Shown here: positions 34,101 to 46,204 of the stretch, in pieces
Position numbering within the stretch: position 1 is the stretch's first letter
Layout: each line of letters begins with the position of its first letter
DNA from: Dastarcus helophoroides
Taxonomy: Eukaryota > Arthropoda > Insecta > Coleoptera > Bothrideridae
Assembly: GCA_028583605.1 (NCBI GenBank)
Contig: CM053329.1
Location: 32,326,992-32,390,991 of the forward strand
Direction: 5' to 3'
DNA length: 64,000 bases
Notes under the pieces: generated by a model
The model's input: the letters and a program-made list of their open reading frames with translations, nothing else
What the model was told of the DNA's origin: nothing
Databases searched by the model: none
Made by a program: the position numbers and the translations under genes

Positions 34101-34840
34101 TTCGTGTTTGTCTCCGAAGTTTTTACATTTTATTCTCGAAATTTTGGTAATAGTCTCTAAATTTTAATTTTTTTCATTTAATTTTAGCTGACGTAAGCCA
34201 CAAAAATTTGACTGTATGCACGAAACTTCAAAAATTCAAAATTTCAAACACTCCAAATTAGTAGCATTATTTTTAAAAAACTTTCGCCTTTCTCAAATTT
34301 TTTAGACTTTCAGATTATGAAAAACCAAAATCAGATATTTAGTAAATTTTTGTTTCAATTCGCTACTCCCTTTACTTTTTCGGCAATAAAATATAAATGA
34401 ATTAAAGATTACACATTGATTTTTCTTTTCGAAGTTCTGCGCTCTTGAATAAAATTATTGCCTTTACAAAAACAAAGGGACTGGACATTTTGTATGTCAT
34501 TAATTTTTATTGCTTCCGCACATCCTACCACGCTCCCTTCGAGTTTATCTTTAACAGGAAAGAACGTTTCCTAATTAATGTCGGAATTCGAGATGCAACG
34601 ATGTTGATACTAAGTTTTCACATTTCTCTGGTTTCTGTTCTGAAGATGTTTTGTTTTATTTGACTTGAAAAGTTGTGAGATTAGAACTGCTTTAAAACTT
34701 CTCTTTTGGGGTATTTCGTGGAGGTTTTTACGTCGTGGTTTATTGAGATTATACTGATCAAAAGACTTAATACCCCAGATAAGGAAAATGTCTTTAATTT
34801 CGCAGAGATAAATTGAGAGTTTATGATTTTTTTTGTGCAC
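31106..34840. repeat. AT-rich quasi-repeat block in 15-kb intron
   Basis: Irregular AAAATTTTGA...AAAATTTAAA phrases, mainly A-rich on the plus strand, from about 31240 to 34400. No gene, RNA or transposon end is identified. Frames at 33863-34063, 34445-34663 and 34610-34840 have no motif. Confidence 0.5.
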
Positions 34841-34841
34841 A

Positions 34842-35989
34842 TACAGGGTGATCCAGTCATAATGGCATTAATTTTAAGAAAAGATGGAGAAAAATGAGTA
34901 TAATACGAATACTGATTAAATTCTTTTTTCAGATATAATTACGCTGAAAAAAAAAATTTTCAAATCATAATTTAAACCTTTTTGAGCTGTCACTGACTCC
35001 AAAGCTCCAAGGCTCAGATAAGTAGAAAGAAGAAGAATTTGCGGCTGCGTAGTTGGGACTCGGGCGAGACAAAATGACATTGCTAGGTTAGGGCTAAACG
35101 ACAATACAAAAAACTTTAAATAATCTTGGCAGCACCGATGGTTGCGGAAAAGTCGTTGGATGATTTGTTTTTTTATATGAAAATCGGGCAACAACGGATT
35201 GCAGAAGAAAGTTACGCCTAAATAAAAAAAGGTGAAATCGCGAGATGGATGTAAACATATCAACGCTACGAGTAATGAATTAAATTTGCTGTTGTGCGTG
35301 CAAATGTTAAAAGTGGTTAATACTCGAGAGTTATTTCCTGACGTTTTAATTTTTGTGACCCTCTGTGATACGATGGAAATTTTTTAAACCGTGGGTACTT
35401 TACCGACGACACTTTTTTCATGCGCCCAACAGGTCTAAAATAGTTTGGAAAAGAGACACTCGAGTATTAATGTAAGTACACTGTACCCACTCTGACTGTG
35501 GGTTATCGTTCACATATTTTTTATAAACAACAACCTAACTACTAACCAATGCTTCATCGTTATTTACTTTGTAGAATTACTAGTTTACTTCGAGTTGTTT
35601 TGTGTTCGTTTATTTTTTAAATTTGCGTTTTACTTTAAATCAGACCAGTTAATTAACAAAACAAAAAAATGTAAAAAATTTTAAGTGTATGAAAATACAA
35701 ATTCGTCAAAATAACTAATAGAGATTTGTTGCCCATTAATTAGCGATGTTTCGCCCTTGCCAGTGCGGCTTTTCATTGCAGTTGGTGAGTTGATGATAAC
35801 GTGATTAGCGTCTGTTGCCGTAAAGCATTTAATGTGGTCAGTAGCGCCGCGGCGGGTTTCTGGTGGTCAATGGGATGATTTAGGTCTATTTTAAAAGTAA
35901 AAAAACTTTTGTTTTTTGATTTTCCGTCTGTACTAAGCCTTTTGAACGCGTAGGTAAAATTAATGTCATTAAGACTGAATCACCCTGTA
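34842..35989. mobile_element. TA-flanked DNA transposon, element 1 (1144 bp)
   Basis: Ends are CAGGGTGATCCAGTCATAAT (34844) and, read from the right, CAGGGTGATTCAGTCTTAAT (ending 35987). The inverted repeat is about 33 bp with three mismatches, and TA flanks each side. TA duplication with CAGGGTG-type tips suggests a Tc1/mariner-related non-autonomous element. The interior has a 115-codon minus-strand frame (34916-35263) and a GC-richer part at 35720-35880, neither recognisable as a transposase. Confidence 0.75.
34916..35263 (-). CDS. Unrecognised 115-codon frame inside element 1
   Basis: The frame reads through the left part of the 1144-bp transposon. It begins MICLHPSRDF and has several Phe/Leu-rich stretches. 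No DDE/D motif or DNA-binding helix is visible. It may be a chance frame or a far-diverged remnant; I give it low weight. Confidence 0.15.
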   Translation of the reverse strand: MICLHPSRDFTFFYLGVTFFCNPLLPDFHIKKQIIQRLFRNHRCCQDYLKFFVLSFSPNLAMSFCLARVPTTQPQILLLSTYLSLGALESVTAQKGLNYDLKIFFFSVIISEKRI

Positions 35990-37028
35990 TGCAGTGGTAG
36001 CTACAGTGGCAAATGCAAAATTTCGTCTAGAGGGCACCTTTCTTACCTATCTTTCAGGTAATTTGTTAAGAAAGTTGTTCATACAAATAAAATCTGGTGT
36101 AGGATCGCAGATGTCTACATCCAATTTTTAAATTGTCATTAGAAGTCTTTGTCATGTACACATACTTCGAAATTTGAATTCTGTTGTCTCGCCTGAGCAC
36201 CGAAGAGCCACGTAATCAGTGCAGTGCTGTGACAAGCTTATCCAATCAATCGCTATCTCAGGCTCAAACCCGGTAACCGGTAGCAAATTGAATTCCAGTT
36301 GTCAATGGCTAAGAGGTTTCTTCGCCTCAGCATCAATCTCGTATGCTTTGAAATTTCAGATATTATTACATGGAGTCGAGGTGAGAAACCTAACATGCTG
36401 CAGGATATTACATTTATGAATTAGTGACGTCGGATTCCGCTTGTCAAAAAGAGCCCCAACGTTATTTTTTCGTTAAACATATATCCCCTGAGGGGAGGAT
36501 CCTATTTAAAACAGAAATTTTATTCAGCGCTTAAAATGGAAAATAACATTTTACATTTAGTTTAGATTAAATTTTCTGCTGAAAATACAAATGTTATACC
36601 TTAACGATAATTTCTGTTTGATTTAGCAAAACTGCAGTATTTGTTCAGTGATGCGCATAGAAAAAATAAAATATGATATTTGTGAAAAATATAGAATAGG
36701 CGGTCATATTTTATATATGTAAATATATCTTATAACTGGTTTATGGACATTTAGTTTAATCGAACAATATTGTTTGCTGATAGTAGCACATTATTTTTTT
36801 CTGATTTGGTATTTTCAATTTATACTGCCTTGTACACAGATTTATGTTTATAATATGACTGGTTCTTTTCCATATGACGTAAATTATGAAAAAAAATATA
36901 CTTGAAAGATCAAATTAGTTAGCATCAGATAAAGTCAGGCAGACGAAATTTCTAAAACTATTTGTGCGGTTTTGTATACATTAAGGAGAGGGCGCATACT
37001 AACATTTTAGTTTAAAGAATCCTTAGTA
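35990..37028. other. Spacer between elements 1 and 2
   Basis: AT-rich, apart from the SINE-like patch at 36183-36330. No gene is seen. Confidence 0.4.
36183..36330 (+). repeat. Possible SINE-like sequence with Pol III B box
   Basis: GGCTCAAACCC at about 36261 differs from the B-box consensus at one position. A poor A-box-like TAATCAGTGCAG lies about 50 bp upstream, and base composition is less AT-rich than the surroundings. No clear tail or duplication was found. Confidence 0.3.
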
Positions 37029-38361
37029 TACAGGGTAGATCATAAGTAATAGTACCTAGAACAAGACTAGATTTTCCGTATAAAAATAACGTGATTTAGC
37101 CACACTTACCTTATACCAAAAGTTGATATTAACAGAGATACAGGGTATCAAAGTTGAAAAAAAATTGTGATTTTTTTGCATAAGTGATGAACGCATTGCA
37201 CTATAGACAAGAAATTTGGTATAAGGAAGTTGTTTTGGTCAAGAAATTCTAATTTGCTAATAGATTGTCAGTAACTCATAGGGGGCGTCACCTGCGCTAC
37301 CTTGTATTATTCTAAAGCATCATAACTTTTTTGTGCCTTCATGTATACTTATTTTAAATGAATACTTTTATTAACCGTTTTCAAGATATTTTTCTTCAAA
37401 GTTTGCCGTACGTTTATTTTAAGTTACGTAAATGTGAATTTTTCGCAGTAGGTTTCAAAATAAAAGTAATAAAATAACTCTTAATTAGTTAATATCAAAT
37501 ATTACTCTAATAACATTATTATTACACACACTTTTTAAATTTATAAAGCAAATTTAAATAAAATAGCAAAACAACATTTATTTTCAAAAATAAATATGTG
37601 GAAAATGACCTTTTTCATGTAAAGGGATTGTAAAAAATTAAAAATCTGCTACCCTTTATTAAAATTCATCTTCAAATATTTGGTTTGACCACCCAGACTA
37701 TTAAAATTTTCTTGTGCGGACTCAGAGATCATATCTCAAATCTCTATGTAAGAAAATAAATTAGGTCTTTAATTTTTTGGATTTTCTTTATTGAGATTCT
37801 CAAAATTTAGGTAATAATAGTATTAGCAAAGTAATATTTGACATACATTAGTTTCAAAGCTGTCTTATGATTACTTTTCTTTCAACCCTACTTCGAAAAT
37901 TTAATATCTTAGTAATTTAAAACCAAGGCACGTCAAGCTATAGAGGCCAATATTTTGGAAACGGTTGCTCGTATCAACTTTCAGAGGGTACACCTTTTTT
38001 ACGTAAAAAATATGGGGAAATAAAATAACTCATTTAAAATTAATATACGTAGGTGCACAAAAAAGTTATAATGAATTAGAATTATGTAGGTTAGCGCAGG
38101 TAGTGCCCTCTATTGTTATTGGTATTATGTTAACAAATTAGAGTTTGTTGACTTAAGAAACTTCCTTGTGCCAAATTTTGTGCCTATATTAAAATTCATT
38201 TCATAGTTATACGAAAAATTGAAATTTTTGTTTCAACTTTGATACCCTGTACCTCTGTTAATATCAACTTTTGGTAATAGGTAAATGTAGCTAAGTCACA
38301 TTATTTTTATTCGAGAAATCCACCATTGCTCTGTGTACCATAACTTATGGTCCACTCTGTA
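37029..38361. mobile_element. TA-flanked long-inverted-repeat element 2 (1329 bp)
   Basis: The arms start CAGGGTAGATCATAAGTAAT at 37031 and, from the right end at 38359, CAGAGTGGACCATAAGTTAT. Similarity continues inward for roughly 350 bp (for example CAAAAGTTGATATTAACAGA in both arms), giving a giant hairpin with a loop of about 0.6 kb. TA flanks both sides. No transposase is recognisable. Confidence 0.75.
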
Positions 38362-38476
38362 TAGGCTGTTTCAAAAGCACTTGGACAAATTTTACAGGCT
38401 AATTGCTCGCATCTATTTAGGATGAACAACAGTTCGTATAAACAACCAACAACGTTGGTTTCGTTACGAAAATGCA

Positions 38477-39089
38477 TACAGGGTGTTACTTACGTATGTT
38501 AAAATATTTCCCTGAGGTATTCCTTAGTTAATTCTAAGAAAAAAGTTTTTAGAAACCTGTGTCCAGAAATGCTCGTTTCTGAGATACAGGCTCTTTTTTA
38601 ATAACTTTTACGAAAGATAAAATTTTCCCCTACTTTTTAAATGGTCCGTTTTTATGTCGATGAGATCTATCACATACATACTCAGTTTTTGTAAAATTCT
38701 CATCTGTGTTTAACGCTTATCGGACTTGGCAAATTGCATCGATGCAGAAATTTGTAAATTTCTCGAAAACGGTGATCTTTAGCGTTATTAACAACGTATA
38801 ACTTTTTTGCTTAAAAAAAGGCGTCGTTCATAAAAGTCGTCGGAAAAGTTAACTGCCAAAAAACGTGAGGGCACCAAGTTATGATTTCACACCTCAAAAA
38901 AACCCCCGATTGGCAAATTTTGTGCGGAAATCTGTCTTTCGTAAAAGGTATCTAAAAAAATCAAAAATAAAATTCTACTTTTAACAGACTGTATCTAAAA
39001 ACTCCCCATTCCCGGACACAGATTTATATAAACTTTTTTCTTAGAATTAACACAGGAATAGCCCTAACGTACTTAAGCAACACGCTGTA
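38477..39089. mobile_element. TA-flanked long-inverted-repeat element 3 (609 bp)
   Basis: Ends are CAGGGTGTTACTTACGTA (38479) and, from 39087, CAGCGTGTTGCTTAAGTA. The arms share TTAATTCTAAGAAAAAAGTT and then TTTTACGAAAG, about 130-150 bp in all. TA flanks both sides. No open frame of note. Confidence 0.72.
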
Positions 39090-39179
39090 TAGGGAGTTCA
39101 ACTTTATTAAAAATCTAGATAATGTCATCCGAAAATGAGAGTGAAACATTCGCTGTTGTCACGGCCACTTTTTACTTTA

Positions 39180-39870
39180 ACGTACTAAAAGAATTATTTT
39201 TGTTTTAATTGCGAAATTTTTCCAAAATTTGTTTTTTTTTAAATATTCGTTTTTTGAAATTTTGTTTCTAAATTTCAGTATTTTTCAAAATTTTTATACT
39301 AATTTAGAAAATTTTTACTTTTGTAAAAAACAATGTCCAACCTTTCTTTTAATTTCAATATTTTTTCTTGGATAATTTCAACTTTTGTAAAGATTTAACT
39401 TCTGCAAAAGTTCTCAGGTACATTATGTTTGAGAATTTCGACTTTTCAAAGTTGTATTTTTTCAAAAGTTTAGGTTTTTTATAAACTTTGTCTTATTTTT
39501 AAAGATATAATTTTTTCCAAGTTTCAATTTTAATGTCAACTTTGGATTTTTGTTTTTAAAATTTCGACCTATTTTCAAAATCTAAACTTTTTTAAGACTT
39601 GCTACATTTTCTCAAAGTTTCGACTTTTCGGAGTTTAATTTTTTTAATTTAGGCTTTTCTGAACACATTAGGGTTTATTAAAAATTCCCTCATTTTCAAA
39701 ATTTCTGTCTTTTTGAAAATGTGGGGATTTTTGAGGGCTGAAATTTATTTTAAGAATCTCAACTGTATTTTAAAATGTTCGACTTTTTTTCTAAATTTTC
39801 CTTTTTCCCACAACTTAGACTTTTGTTGGAGATTTTTTTTTTAAATTCGACATTTTTTGAAAAAGTTTAA
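39180..39870. repeat. T-rich quasi-repeat block
   Basis: Phrases such as TTTTCAAAATTTCGACTTTT repeat without a fixed period. Confidence 0.5.
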
Positions 39871-39873
39871 TTA

Positions 39874-40892
39874 TACAAGGTGTGCCCGTTTTAAGTGCCT
39901 TAAATAAAACAGGAGACAGAAAAAATAATTTTAGGCCAAAAGTTTCCTATGAACATGTATCCGGAAACTTTTAATAAAAAAGATACAAGGTGTTAAAATT
40001 TGAATTTAAAAAAAAGTTTTTACTTTTTCATTTTCAAGTTTTCTAAGATATTTAAGCCGAATTAGGCACACAGGAGGTATCGATGAAGGATCACAAAATA
40101 AAATAAAATTAAGTTTCTATCTCACCCAGTGGCGGAGTTAGAGTAATCTGTGATATTATTGGAGAAAAAACGCGGTACACCACTCAAGGAAATGAAATAA
40201 AATACCTGTTTTGGAAAAAGCATTTATCTTTGAACAAAAGTTATTTCTTAACATTTTTCCGTATCTGCCACTGGTAGCGTCATGTCATTGGTTTTGGAAA
40301 AAAACATCACTCTGACTCGTACTTTCACTGAGGAAAGTCCCAAACATTTAAATTTTGTCACAATAGTAACAAATATAAAAGAATATTAAGAGTCAGCTTC
40401 ATCTAAAACTGTTATTTCATTTCATTTTATCCAGTAACTTAAACTTACCCCTTTTTGAGTTAGTCACTGATTATTTAAAAACCAGAATACATTATATACG
40501 AACAGTTCTTATGTAAAACATAAGGTAAAGAATGCCAAAAAAAATTGTCAAGAGAAAACTTTTCTTCAGAATTAAATGCTTTATCCAAAAATTGTACTTT
40601 ATTTCATTTTATTTTTTTTCAAAACAATATCACAGATTAACTGTAACTCCGCCCCTGGTTGGAATATAAATTTAATTTTATCTTAGTAAGATAAAATTAA
40701 ATTTACATGATCTTTCATCTACACACAAGTGTGCAAAGTTTAGTTCCTATGAAAACTTGAAAGTGAAACAAAAAAACCTTTTTTTATTCAAATTTTAACG
40801 CCTTGTTTCTCTTATTAAGAGTTTTCGGATAGATGTTCATGGAAAACTTTTTCTTTAAAATTACTTTTTCTGTCACCCGGGGACACCCTATA
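39874..40892. mobile_element. TA-flanked long-inverted-repeat element 4 (1015 bp)
   Basis: Arms begin CAAGGTGTGCCCG (39876) and, from 40890, TAGGGTGTCCCCGG. They match inward for close to 380 bp, including GGCGGAGTTA..AG.TAATCTG and a GAAATAAA.TAC...GGA.AAAGCATTTA stretch. The loop is only about 250 bp, so most of the element is palindromic. TA lies on each side. There is no coding capacity. Confidence 0.72.
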
Positions 40893-42035
40893 TATTCCCT
40901 AAAATCCTTGATTGTTTTGTAAATGTAGAATTTTATTAAATTTCGATTTTTTTTGAATTCTCGACTGTTCTTCAAAACTATCTGAAAGTCCCTTTACTTT
41001 TTCAATTTACCAAGTTTTTGAAAAATGTCCACTTTTTTAAAATTGTCGATATTTTTGTAAATCTTGACTTTTTGGAACTTTTAATATTTTCAAAATTATG
41101 TTTTAAATATATTAAGTTTTAAAAAATCTTTGTATTTTTTTCGACACTTTGACCATCCGAAATTCCAAGTTGTCCGAAATTCTAATTTTTCTAAAGTTCG
41201 ATTTTTTTGACAATTTCAGCTTTTCGTCAATATTTGAACTTTTTAAAAATTTGACTGAACACTTTTCATTTTAGTTTATATTTAATTTGGTTATCTTTGC
41301 AAAAATGAATTTTTTTTTGAAATCTCAAACTATGTTCAAGAATTTTAACTTTTTTAAGAACTACGAATTTTTTGAAAAATTTGGACGTGTTTTAAATTTT
41401 CGATATTTTTGTAAATCTCAGCTTCTTTAAAATATTGACGTCTTTTCTGAATTTTTATTTATTGTTCAAAAAGTATTAGGTTTTATTTGAAAATATATAC
41501 TTTCAATAAAACTTTCAATATTGCCCAAAGTTTCGATTTTTTTGAAAATTTTTTTTTCAACGTTTTTTAGATTCTTCAAGAATTTTACTTTTGTTTAAAT
41601 TTTCGAGCTCTTGCCAAGATTGTTACTTTTATTTAGAATTTACATTTCTAAAAATTACGACATTTACTGAAATTCTTATTTATTTATGAAATTTTCAAAT
41701 TTTTAGAAAATTTGCCTTTTCTTTGCATTGATCTACATAGATTTAAAAAACTTATGAGATTTCTTTTTTATAATTAATTATTGTCGAAAAATATCTCGAG
41801 TATTAACAGCCTTATCACACTTGCACGATTTTTTTAAAACATTTCGCACCAATTCAGAATTTGAGTTTAACTGCTTATTATCTCTGCAGAGAAGAATGCT
41901 TCAATTAGCATGTAACAAACATGTTTGCGAAATAAACAGCTAAAAGTCGGGTACAAGCCCCAATGGGGGTTTATTCTCTTGGATATTTATACGACTGACT
42001 AGCGAGTTTAAGTTGGAAGTGTTTACAACCACCGT
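40893..42035. repeat. T-rich quasi-repeat, then unique sequence
   Basis: To about 41760 the TTTTGAAAATTTGAC theme dominates. From 41800 to 42035 the sequence is ordinary AT-rich DNA with no gene. Confidence 0.45.
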
Positions 42036-42079
42036 ACCATACTATAGAGGCCAAGGAAGGCCGAAACGAGGCTATGGTT
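42036..42079 (+). ncRNA. Decayed hammerhead-like motif
   Basis: ACCATA (42036-42041) pairs perfectly with TATGGT (42073-42078) as stem I. CTATAGA stands where CUGANGA is expected. GGCC/GGCC with loop AAGGAA forms stem II, GAAA follows, and then CGAG and GC stand where stem III and the cleavage triplet would be. Geometry is exactly that of a type I hammerhead, but invariant core bases are lost, so it is probably inactive. It is related to 1320-1366. Confidence 0.4.
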
Positions 42080-42384
42080 GCGATTGTATATATTTTCAAT
42101 TTTAAGCACATTTAACTGTTTAATTACTGAACACTTGATTGGTCATTTGTCGACATTCAATATGTTAAGGAGCTATTTAACAAAAAATTAATTTTGTTAT
42201 AACCATTCAGTACCCTATATTCCCAATAACCATTATTTATAAAAATCCCTTGTTAAAATGATGCCATCTATCACCTACTGAAGTTTGTGAAAGAAGTTTT
42301 TATTACCCTGGTTTTAATTTTTCTTTGAAAAAAACTCTCCCTATTGCCTTTAATAACCGGACGTCTATGACCATAGTAATAAAA

Positions 42385-42410
42385 ATAATAATAATAATAA
42401 TAATAATAAT
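42385..42410. repeat. AAT microsatellite
   Basis: Eight or nine tandem AAT/ATA units. Confidence 0.9.
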
Positions 42411-42689
42411 GAGATAAATCAAAATAACTATTTAAGAGAGTAGTTATTTTCTAGTAAAATATTAAAATATATCAATTTATAATAGCTCAAATTTAAGGTC
42501 AATTTACGAAAATTGAAACATCCTGTATATATTTAAATACTAGGGAGATAAAATCGTTGAGGTACGTTAATAAAATAATATATGACAACAATGTTTAAAA
42601 TCAAGTTGAATTTAACCAGAATTTGTTTACTTCCTCTTAAATCCAATTTCAGTTTAACCATTTGAATATTTTTCTCTTTTTAAGGTCTT

Positions 42690-42929
42690 ATGGCCAAAGG
42701 CTGCTTAAGTTATCAAATTTTTATGACAAGAGACTTAAAAGTGCCCCACGCATTTAAGATGCTCTCAGATGAAATCACGAAGGAGCGTTGGCATGTATTA
42801 AAATTCAATAATCCGGCGCATCCACCAAAATGTTCATTCCAAAAGGAATTGGAAATGATATTACAATGTATTTGCACTGTTTCAGGCATTTATAACATTA
42901 GCAAGTGCTCTAGTAAAATAATCTTTTAA
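42690..42929 (+). CDS. Unrecognised 79-codon frame
   Basis: It begins MAKGCLSYQIF and has mixed, protein-like composition (Trp, His, Pro, several Cys) unlike the low-complexity frames around it. A possible acceptor, TTTTTAAG, lies just before it. I recognise no motif. It sits in the receptor's 15-kb intron on the opposite strand. It may be an exon of a nested gene, a transposon scrap or chance. Confidence 0.2.
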   Translation: MAKGCLSYQIFMTRDLKVPHAFKMLSDEITKERWHVLKFNNPAHPPKCSFQKELEMILQCICTVSGIYNISKCSSKIIF

Positions 42930-45900
42930 TTTCTATAAATCACATTTCTAACCAAAATTCAATACATTAAGAATTCATTTTAAAAGTATTGATTACAAGG
43001 TGGCCAAAAAAATCTCCACGTTTTATTCACTTTCATAGTGTTATTATTAGTGGGGAGTTTTCTGTAAAATTTTTAATAATATACAACAATATATAAGCTT
43101 TTGGATAATCAAGTCAAACGTATCACAATTGAAATCGATTTTTATACAAAGGCTTTCAAAAATATTTGCCACTGTGTTTCGCAAAAAACTAACTAATTAC
43201 ATAAAAATAATTTATATGTCGAAAAGCATTTTTTAAAGATGATATTTCTTTATTTTCTTTTAAATACTCTGATTTTTGTTTTTTTCTTTTTTCATATTTT
43301 CATAATTTATTAAAAAATTTCATATCTAATTTTGGTGTTCTATATTTCATTTTCTTTTCCATTTTATGTAAAATAAACTAACTTATTTTTTCTCAACTGT
43401 CATGAGGTTCCCTATATTCTCATCAGGGTAATTTTCATTGGTTAGAAAGTGGTATATTTTATAATTTGGCATACTACAAGTAAAGTTTTTCTAAAGCATT
43501 ACAAGTAATTACCTCTTTTAGAAGGGAGCACCCTAAACTATAATGGCATTTCAATTTAATTTACTCCAGCCTGACGTTGAAAGTAACTTCCTGTGCATAA
43601 AGTTATCTGGTAAAACTGAAAGATAATAAATGCCTTCAACGAAGCACAATGCGCTTTGTGTAATTTACTTTTGTGAACTATATAAGTATTTCATCCAGTC
43701 AAGATGTATTTACTATGACAAAGTTTTGTAGCAATTTGTCAGAATAATTATCTAAGTTGTCTAGGGGTATTTTAGTCGCATCTCATTGGCAAATGCTTAC
43801 ATTGCGTAAAATATTCAAGAAAGTTTGGAATATTCATATCAGTATATTGCATTTTCTATGTGGTAACCGTGAGATAATGCATGCAGGTAAACTTTTCTAC
43901 TTTAATCTGCCTTGAATCAATTTGCGTTCTTCCCGAGATGCAGCGAGCGTACTCCAATTTACTTGCTGCTGATTTTACATAAATAGAGGAAGCAAAACGG
44001 ATAATACAGCAGCGAAAAATACGATAAATCGACTATAATGGGCATTCTTTTATAAAATTCCTTTTTAACTTTTTTTGCTATCGATTGACATTTTTCTCAA
44101 TCAACTTTTATTAAGATGAAAATAACTTATCTGCTTATTTTATGGATGATAAATAGTGAGACGTCGGAGTACGTTTTCCTTTAATAAAAACTGATTACAG
44201 CTCTTCACCCTGAAAAGTTGAGGGAAATTATTGGAAAACTACCGAAGTTGCCCCCGTTTGACTGCTTTATATTTAAATTGAAGCGGAAAAGGCCGGCATT
44301 TATCTCTATTTTTAATAGAAGGCAAATAAACTACATCCCTTTTAAACTGAATTTAACATTAGTTCACAAAGGTTTGTAGACTTTTTTCTAGATAAACGAA
44401 GTGCACAATCTTTCTACACTTTTGCAAGTGACATTAAAAAGAAATGAAACATTATCATTTAGAATCCCGTTTTACGTTTCGGCAACTGCTTTTTTTTAAG
44501 TAAAAAAGCAAATAAAGATACTTTTGATATTCTCTGTATCTTTTTTGCAAAGTTTGGTTAATTTCGTATAATATTATTTAGATTTATGGTTAATTTTCAT
44601 GATAGTTCTTGAGTGTTTTTCAGTGGGTGGTAAGTTACAAACAGGGATTGACAAACTAACATCTAACGCAACAGTTGGTTGGTGCAATCTATGAAAGATT
44701 GTCAATTTTTAACGAAAAAAGGTAACTGAAAATCTAGACATGTGAAAGTAGAAACAGGCAAAGAAAATACCACTCAATAGGAATGAAAATATACTTTTGT
44801 GGCAGAAAAAAGCCCCAAATTAGGAAAAAATGTTACGAACAAATTCGTCGACAGTTAAGAATATCTGTTTTATAATTTTACTAACTCATAATTTTTAAAG
44901 TGGTCAATTATGAAATAAAAATATTTTTAAACAATTTTAAACGTATTTGAAAGTACCGTTCGCAAAATCATTGACTCCTATTGGCTCTCAGTGGATATGA
45001 TGGATTTTGCATTGAAGATGACGTGTTCGGAATATTAGCCCAAATTTCAAAGAGGTATTTTTAATATATTTTATGAAATATAAGAACTGGTGCATTACTA
45101 AATAGATAGAGGGTCATTCAAGAAATATAGTGGCATGTCTAATTCAAAATATTAAAAAAATAGAAATGGCGTGTTTTGCATTTAGACCACTGAAATAACT
45201 TTTTACTGTAAAAATACTTTTCAATTAAACAGATTTGAAAACGGGCAAAAAAGTATAAAATAATTTCATTTAACTTATTCGTGTGGAACGAAAACCTTGA
45301 CGCATTTCGACTATTTTAATGTATGGAAATGAAGTAAGGGCGTTCACCGTGAAACTGATAAGGACATCGCTGAGGTTCTCCTAATTGCTGGTTTATGAAG
45401 CTCGGTCAATACACCTCCGGTCACTATCAAATGATAATATAATTATTCATCCGTTGTCCCTATATTAAGTGTTAATTGTAATTCGGCACCTAACTTAGAC
45501 CAGAGCGAATTAGTTCCCATTCAACCCTTAAATAGGAAGTCCAACACTTATTGCGTACATTAATCAGCCGCCCTTCCGGCTTCTCTACACACCCAGAGGC
45601 TAGTTAAGAATTTGATTCTAGTCATTCGCTTCAACTAACCTGCAGAACAAAAACTTGCTTAGGTAATTTAATGGGTCAGTTTGAGGAAGTGCTTTTACAT
45701 TAATTAGCGATCAATTTTCTTGTTTTGTTAAGGTACTAATTACGAATATTAATAGTATGTAGGTGACAATCTTTAGAAGCGCGTAGGTTAAAAAAAATTA
45801 CGAAGCACTAACATGGAAGTAGCAGCAGGGCCCAATGACTCTTGAACTCTGAAGTATTTGCCATTTTACCCCCTCCTTCTCCTGATTGTAATGACAATTA

Positions 45901-46059
45901 TAATTTATGTTGTATGTTTGCCCCCTATCGATCTTTCAATTGCCAGTTCATGATAATTCTCAACATTTCTTCACTACATTTAACATTGGCTTAAATATGT
46001 CGCCATTTCATCACAATTTGTTTACATTAAAATTTGACAAAAGATATTGAAATTCTTAC
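42930..46059. other. Receptor intron, no gene seen
   Basis: Ordinary AT-rich intronic sequence. A phrase near 42998 (ACAAGGTGGCC) resembles the tip of the TA-flanked elements, but no partner end was found. Confidence 0.4.
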
Positions 46060-46204
46060 CATAAAGTTATCCCGACATAGGGTGTACAACAAGCGACGTA
46101 TGCAACTACGATTGCAACTGTCATCTTAAGCGTTCTATATCGTGCCTTTGCAATCTTAGAAGTGTCAGATCGCCTCAGTCGCAATCGACCATTTGGTGGT
46201 TTTT
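46060..46204 (-). CDS. Receptor exon with loop 3 and TM6
   Basis: Acceptor CTTTTCCAG ends at 46205; donor TG|GTAAGA starts at 46059. It encodes RLRLRRSD, the basic ARYRTLKMT end of intracellular loop 3, and TM6 with VAYVACCTPYVGITLW. RTLKMT followed by CWTPY is a hallmark of AKH/ACP/corazonin receptors; here the toggle tryptophan is a cysteine (CCTPY). Loop 3 contacts the G protein. The exon is in phase with both neighbours and has no stop. Confidence 0.88.

Noticed and set aside
42500..42540. AAACATCCTGTATAT as a possible right tip of another TA element
   Set aside because: Common short motif; no matching left end upstream.
42998..43080. ACAAGGTGGCC phrase resembling the tip of the TA-flanked elements
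   Set aside because: No inverted partner or TA duplication was found within a few kb.
45107..45150. AGGGTCATTCAAGAAATATA as a possible transposon end
   Set aside because: It has no inverted partner and no duplication.
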